Made by a program: the position numbers and the translations under genes
From: Hymenobacter sp. 15J16-1T3B
GTDB lineage: Bacteria; Bacteroidota; Bacteroidia; Cytophagales; Hymenobacteraceae
DNA length: 64,000 nt
Reading direction: 5' to 3'
Assembly: GCF_020711235.1 (NCBI RefSeq)
Contig: NZ_JAJFAV010000001.1
Coordinates: 124,001-188,000, forward strand
Notes under the pieces: generated by a model
Seen by the model: the letters and a program-made list of their open reading frames with translations, nothing else
The model's database searches: none
What the model was told of the DNA's origin: nothing
Part shown: piece after piece, positions 59,601 to 64,000 of the stretch
Layout of the letters: the number at the start of each line of letters is the position of its first letter
Position numbering within the stretch: the first letter of the stretch is position 1

Positions 59601-60125
59601 GGGCAGGGCCTCGATCTTGTCCTGGAAGTCGTCGGCCAGCTTCTTCAGCTGCGACGCGGGCAGGTTGCCGGCCAGGTTGATCTGCATGATGGGTAGCTCC
59701 GAGAGGTTTACTTCCTGCACGGTGGGCGGCGTCGGCAAATCGTTCGGCAGCTCGTTGCCGGCCTTGTCGACGGCGTCTTTGATGAGCTGCTTGGCGTACT
59801 GCACGTCCACGCCGGAGTTGAACTCCACGTCCACGATGCAGTAGTCCTGGTTCGAGGTGGAGTTGATTTTCTTCACCCCGTTCACCGACTTGATTTCTTT
59901 CTCAAGCTGGCGCGTCACCAGGTTTTCGATGTCCGTGGGCGACGTGCCGGGGTACACCGTGGCCACGATGATGCGCGGAATGACGATATCCGGAAATTTC
60001 TCCTTGCCCAGCTTGATGTAGGAGAAGATACCCGCCACGCACAACAGGAGCGTGATGATGTAAATGCTGGTCTTGTTATCAATGGACCAACTGGTGGGTC
60101 CAAACTCTTTTTCGATATCCTGCAT
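56613..60125 (-). CDS. RND efflux pump permease (AcrB/CusA-type)
   Basis: 1170 residues, longer than the usual 1020-1050. The order of regions is: TM1 (IYIITLLLCVAGIFSYI), periplasmic porter domain with FPDIVIPRIIVATVYPGTSPTDIENLVT, then TM2-6 with LGIVVDDAIVVIENTHR (conserved Asp-Asp of the proton relay in TM4), then an inserted stretch at about 495-595. That stretch includes a histidine-rich segment (EDHHHEDSKPR) and two extra hydrophobic helices. A second porter domain and TM8-12 follow. It pumps substrate from the periplasm or membrane using the proton gradient. It is last in the TetR-TolC-adaptor-RND operon, 78 nt after the adaptor, and ends at a 14-bp hairpin terminator. Confidence 0.93.
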   Translation of the reverse strand: MQDIEKEFGPTSWSIDNKTSIYIITLLLCVAGIFSYIKLGKEKFPDIVIPRIIVATVYPGTSPTDIENLVTRQLEKEIKSVNGVKKINSTSNQDYCIVDVEFNSGVDVQYAKQLIKDAVDKAGNELPNDLPTPPTVQEVNLSELPIMQINLAGNLPASQLKKLADDFQDKIEALPEITRVDIIGALEQQVNVDVDLYKLRAARLGFGDIEGAIARENITISGGSVDVGDQKRAVRVAGQYVNAADIANIQVKNLSGSAVRLGDIATVEDAFKDRESYARLDGKPSITLNVIKRQGENLIDASDKIKSLVEDSKKSLPSDLRITITGDTSNDTRVTLHDLINTIIIGFILVTVILMFFMGTTNALFVGLSVPISMFLAFVMLPMFGFALNMIVLFAFLLALGIVVDDAIVVIENTHRLLHEHPNLTTAQAAKFAAGEVFVPVLAGTLTTVAPFVPLMFWPGIVGSFMFYLPVTLILTLMSSLVVAFIMNPVFAVSFMEREDHHHEDSKPRVTRQLLIWTMALVGLGILFNLVGIGGHTLGAEGAATVAADVETPGFFKEHGHFIGNLLLFVAAFIWLNMFVFNKGIAWFQTRVLPRFMNGYASLVRWAIGHPAIVMIGVVVVFFASFVAVGIRKPKVDFFPKGDPKFVYTYLKMPVGTRVEVTDSVAHILEKRIYGVIGQNNPDVESVITNVAIGAGDPGEATASGVSQSHLAKVAVAFKELSEREGPSTRTYMDKIREVVKGIPGTEISVDQESSGPPTGKEIAIEVAGDDYPKLAALSKDVIRYINSKNIGGIEQLRSNLEDRNPEIAVNIDRTRANREGISTAQIGMEVRTAIYGYEASKFKTPDDEYPIQVRYAKPYREDVDAILNSPLTFRDATGQMRQVPISSVADVKYSTTYGGIKRKDVKRVITISSNVLSGFTGPDVVANIQQALKAYPTPPGYTIKMGGAQEDQKETSDFLPLAGIGALALIFLILVVQFNSFSKPVIILSEVLFSIAGVFWGLAITGMNISIVMTGVGIIALAGIVVKNGILLVEFTDILRSQGMSLREAIVLAGRTRLNPVILTATAATLGLIPLAIGLNVDFYELFASGHPNFFIGGESVTFWGPLAWTIIFGLVFATLITLVVVPVMYLLSETLKGKVTGKDPDANVQQVVDEEEVSAARPPVLAEY

Positions 60126-60203
60126 GGGGAGTCGGAAGCTAGGATGTGAGTCGTGTCAGGCCGGGCGGGCCGCTGGCAGCAGCCGCCCGCACCGGTCCTT
60201 GCG

Positions 60204-61421
<1,218 letters not shown>

Positions 61422-61449
61422 CTAGCCCGGGGCGCCGGCGGCTAGCTCC

Positions 61450-63126
61450 TTATTTCTTGGTCTGGTTGTACAGCTCGCCGGTGGCTTTGTCGCGGTCCAC
61501 CTTGGCTACCAGCACGTCGTAGAGGGCGGCGTAGTAGTTGGTCTGGGCCGAGCGCAGGTCGGTTTCGGCGGTAATGACTTCCAGGTTCGAGCCCACGCCC
61601 TCCTGAAACTTGATGCGCGACACGCGGGCCACGTCGGTGGCCAGGTCCAGGTTGGCTTTCTGGTTGTCGAGCACGTCCAGGGCGTTGGTGAGCGTGGTGC
61701 GGCTCTGCGCGTCCTGCAGGTCAATGCTCTGGCGCAGCGTCTCGAAGCCGCGCTCAATGGTCTGCTGCTGAATGCGCGCCTGCTGCACTTGGTAGCGGCG
61801 GCGGAAGCCGTCGAACACCGGAATCTGCAGGCTCAGGCCCACGTTGCCGAAGCCAAACCAGTTCTGGTTCGGGAAGCCGTTGGCGTCGCGCGAGTTGGGG
61901 CCGCGGAAGGCAAACAGGTTGCCGGGGTTGGCGGCCGAGCCGATGAAACCGTAGGCAGCCGTGGCCACGAGGCGCGGGTAGGCGCCGGCGCGGCGGTTGG
62001 CCAAGTCGAGGCCGGCCAGGGCCTGCTGGGTTTCCAGGGTGCTGAATTCGATGCGGTTGTTGTAGTTGAAGGCCGCGGCGGCTTGGGGCGGCCGGGCGCC
62101 GGACAGGGCCGTTTGCTGGTCCTGGCGGGCTTGGTCGGCGGCGTTGCCGGTGCTCGGGGCCGGAGCCGTGGGCACGCTGCCCAGGCTACGGTCGCCGCCG
62201 CCGGTGTTGAAGTCGGCCACGCCGAGGCGCTGGCGCAGGGAGTTGGCGTCCACGAGGGCGCCGTCGAGCTGGTCGGTCAGCACCACGGGCTGCTCCTGGG
62301 GCAGGCCCATCTGGAACTTGAGCAGGGCCACGCTCAGCTCGGTCAGGCGCTGGGCTTTCTGCTGCTCCACCACCAGGTTGTTGCGCTGCACGCGCAGGCG
62401 GTCCACGTCGAGCTTCTCCACGAAGCCCTCCTTATAGGTGGCATTCGTTTGGTAGAGCAGCGTGTCGAGGCGCTGCACGTTGCGGGCCAGCAGGTCGAGG
62501 CGGGCGCGGGCCACCAGCGTGCTGTAGTAGGCCTTCTGCACCTGCTCCACCACGTCGATTTCGGCTTGCTGGGTTTGCTTCTTGGCCAGGTCTTCGTACA
62601 CCTTGGCGGCCTTCAGGCCAATCAGGTAGGAGCCGTCGAAGAGCAGCTGCGACACCGAGGCGCTGGTGTTGCCGGCCCACTGCAGGCCGAAGGCAATGGC
62701 CTGGGGCGGCACCGGCGTGCGCTCCACTTGCACTTGCTGCAGGTTCACGCTCTGGCCGCTCTGGGCCTTGGTCACGTCGGCTTGGGTGAGTTGGGTGGCG
62801 GTGGAGCCCCCGAAGGCGCCCACGTCCACCAGCGACTTCTGCAGCTTGAAGTTGTCGGCCAGGTTGGCAGCCACGTTCACCTGCGGCAGGCCCGCCGAGC
62901 GGATTTCGCCGACGCGGGCGTGGGCCGTTTGCTCGCCCAGGCGGGTGGCCATCAGCGAGGACTTGTTCTTAAGGGCAAAATCGACGGCCTGCTGCAGGCT
63001 CAGCGACATGGGCACGCCCGAGGCCACGGGCGCCTGGCCCGGAGCGGGCGTCTGGGCCAGTAGTTCGTGCAGCCCCAGGAAGCCCAAAGCGGCTAGCAGC
63101 AGCAATAGGCGAAACGCTTTGTTCAT
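61450..63126 (-). CDS. TolC-family outer membrane efflux channel
   Basis: 558 residues with a signal peptide (LLLLLAALGFLGLHELLAQ). Residues about 35-550 form the long alternating helical hairpins of TolC, with LSLQQAVDFALKNKSSL opening the first repeat, and LDVLVQVQKAYYSTLVARARLD-like segments (VEQVQKAYYSTLVARARLDLLARNV). The second repeat is marked by NWFGFGNVGLSLQIPVFDGFRRRYQVQQARI. It is longer than E. coli TolC (about 470 residues mature). The extra part lies at about 285-330 (alanine-, glycine- and proline-rich). The trimer forms the outer exit of the pump. It starts 40 nt after tetR. Confidence 0.92.
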   Translation of the reverse strand: MNKAFRLLLLLAALGFLGLHELLAQTPAPGQAPVASGVPMSLSLQQAVDFALKNKSSLMATRLGEQTAHARVGEIRSAGLPQVNVAANLADNFKLQKSLVDVGAFGGSTATQLTQADVTKAQSGQSVNLQQVQVERTPVPPQAIAFGLQWAGNTSASVSQLLFDGSYLIGLKAAKVYEDLAKKQTQQAEIDVVEQVQKAYYSTLVARARLDLLARNVQRLDTLLYQTNATYKEGFVEKLDVDRLRVQRNNLVVEQQKAQRLTELSVALLKFQMGLPQEQPVVLTDQLDGALVDANSLRQRLGVADFNTGGGDRSLGSVPTAPAPSTGNAADQARQDQQTALSGARPPQAAAAFNYNNRIEFSTLETQQALAGLDLANRRAGAYPRLVATAAYGFIGSAANPGNLFAFRGPNSRDANGFPNQNWFGFGNVGLSLQIPVFDGFRRRYQVQQARIQQQTIERGFETLRQSIDLQDAQSRTTLTNALDVLDNQKANLDLATDVARVSRIKFQEGVGSNLEVITAETDLRSAQTNYYAALYDVLVAKVDRDKATGELYNQTKK

Positions 63127-63166
63127 AGCGAAACGAAATGGGTGTAGAGAGCGGGTTTGGAGGAGG

Positions 63167-63781
63167 TTACTCAGCTTCCGTCAGCTGACGGTACTGGTTG
63201 ATGAGGCGGTGCCCCTTCAGGGTGCAGATGCCGTAGAGAAAGTGCTCGATGGTGACCGTGTGCAGGCGCTGCAGGTCGAACTGCTTGGGCGAGAACGTGT
63301 TCGGGTCAAAAATCAACTGAATTTCGGCCAGGCGCAGGCGGGCCAGCACGTCCACGTCGAGGTCGGCGCGGAACACGCCTTCTTCGATGCCGCGGCGCAG
63401 GTTGTCGGTGATTTTGCGGAGGATAAACGTGTGCTTGTGCTGCTCGAACAGCGCCCAGGCTTCGGGGTAGTACTTCTGCAGTTCGTGGAAGATGCTGGGG
63501 TTGATGCCGGCCAGCATGTTCTTGTGCCACTGCATCAGGTTGTAGTTTTCTTCCAGGGCGTTGGCCCCGGTCGCAAACACCACCTCGCAGTCCGATTCTT
63601 CCTTCACCAAGTGCTGTTGCATGGTGGCCAGCACAATCTGGTCTTTGTTATCGAACCACTTGTAGAGGGTCTTTTTCGACATGCCGAGCTGGGCGGCAAT
63701 GTCATCCATCGAAACGCTGCGGATGCCGTGGCGCATAAACAGCTCGACGGCAGTCTGCATGATCCGGTCCTTGATTTCCAT
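63167..63781 (-). CDS. TetR/AcrR transcriptional repressor of the efflux operon
   Basis: 204 residues from the ATG at 63781. The N-terminal helix-turn-helix (ELFMRHGIRSVSMDDIAAQLGMSKKTLYKWFDNKDQIVLATM) is the standard TetR DNA-binding domain. The C-terminal 140 residues form the ligand-binding helical domain, with three aromatic-rich helices (FHELQKYYPEAWALFEQHKHTF). The gene heads the tetR-tolC-adaptor-RND operon (gap 40 nt to tolC). A 28-bp palindrome between the -33 and -7 elements of its promoter is the likely operator. It should repress its own operon until an inducing ligand binds. The ligand is unknown. Confidence 0.92.
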   Translation of the reverse strand: MEIKDRIMQTAVELFMRHGIRSVSMDDIAAQLGMSKKTLYKWFDNKDQIVLATMQQHLVKEESDCEVVFATGANALEENYNLMQWHKNMLAGINPSIFHELQKYYPEAWALFEQHKHTFILRKITDNLRRGIEEGVFRADLDVDVLARLRLAEIQLIFDPNTFSPKQFDLQRLHTVTIEHFLYGICTLKGHRLINQYRQLTEAE

Positions 63782-63791
63782 ACTCACGCCA

Positions 63792-63825
63792 CAAAGGTAC
63801 AACGGAAACTTTCAGTGACTCCAAA
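63792..63825 (-). promoter_or_regulatory. Promoter of the tetR-efflux operon
   Basis: On the minus strand TTTG (63825-63822), 22 nt, then TACCTTTG (63799-63792) matches the Bacteroidota promoter consensus. The start codon lies about 10 nt downstream of the -7 box, so the leader is very short or absent. The operator palindrome sits between the two elements. Confidence 0.75.
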
Positions 63826-63831
63826 GTTTCC
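63804..63831. promoter_or_regulatory. Likely TetR operator: perfect 9-bp inverted repeat
   Basis: GGAAACTTT (63804-63812) and AAAGTTTCC (63823-63831) are exact complements separated by 10 nt. The palindrome lies in the spacer and overlaps the -33 element of the operon promoter, the classical position for a repressor that blocks polymerase. Assignment to the adjacent TetR protein is inference from position. Confidence 0.75.
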
Positions 63832-64000
63832 ATCAGTTTTTTTGCTGACATAATCATGTGCGGCTTGGTTCCCGACAACCGGTTGTGCGCGGGCAGACGC
63901 CGACGGGGCGGAAATACTTTATCGAGGAACCTGAATTTTTATCACCGGGCTGGCTGCGGGCGTCAGTCGGCTAAATGAGCCCGTCATCCTGAGCAGCGCG
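63832..64000. other. Right-edge non-coding stretch
   Basis: No gene is visible. The last bases (about 63982-64000) read GTCATCCTGAGCAGCGCG, which from memory is the start of a frequent dispersed intergenic repeat (GTCATCCTGAGC-type) in Bacteroidota. It is cut by the window end. Confidence 0.4.

Overview
The window is a high-GC chromosomal segment of a Bacteroidota bacterium, most likely Hymenobacter or a close relative in the Cytophagales. The basis is gene content: four very large secreted proteins with C-terminal type IX secretion (T9SS) sorting domains, a MurF-Alr fusion, DUF6089, DUF5686, DUF4834, DUF4230 and YfhO families, non-Shine-Dalgarno starts, and promoters of the TTTG-N19-23-TAnnTTTG type. 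The species assignment is inference. No phage, insertion sequence with a transposase, CRISPR array or rRNA operon is visible.

Region 1 (1-11462, all minus strand) is an envelope and housekeeping run. In transcription order it holds a GatB/YqeY protein, CvpA, a PabA/TrpG-type glutamine amidotransferase, an alpha/beta hydrolase, a CBS protein, a BamA/TamA-like barrel protein, NAD kinase, two DUF6089 barrels, UppS, BamA and the start of an OmpH/Skp-like chaperone. Region 2 (11597-17592, plus) carries pdxJ, then a tight mnmH-VOC-selD-membrane protein operon for tRNA 2-selenouridine, then a TPR histidine kinase. Region 3 (17641-28598, plus) holds three giant T9SS cargo proteins, each with exactly 14 recognisable propeller-like repeats, and two small enzymes between the second and third.

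Region 4 (28683-42083) contains feoAB, a carboxypeptidase-regulatory-domain protein, an OmpA-type lipoprotein, an alpha/beta hydrolase whose nucleophile serine is replaced by glycine, MurF-Alr, a DUF5686 protein, recX and a cupin. Two stretches without genes carry a short inverted-repeat element and a candidate small RNA. Region 5 (42486-56401) holds a 1410-residue FG-GAP/LamG/T9SS protein, DUF4230, a PLP enzyme, YfhO, DUF4834-FkbM, tRNA-Thr(CGT), small proteins, a C40 peptidase, a DUF1232 protein and an ACP-like protein that lacks the phosphopantetheine serine.

Region 6 (56613-63831, minus) is a TetR-TolC-adaptor-RND efflux operon. A perfect 9-bp inverted repeat sits between the -33 and -7 promoter elements and is the likely TetR operator. 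No obviously new multi-gene system was found. The most informative leads are the 14-unit secreted repeat proteins, the selenouridine operon with its two uncharacterised passengers, two conserved-looking proteins lacking their catalytic or carrier serine, the candidate small RNA, and the efflux operator.
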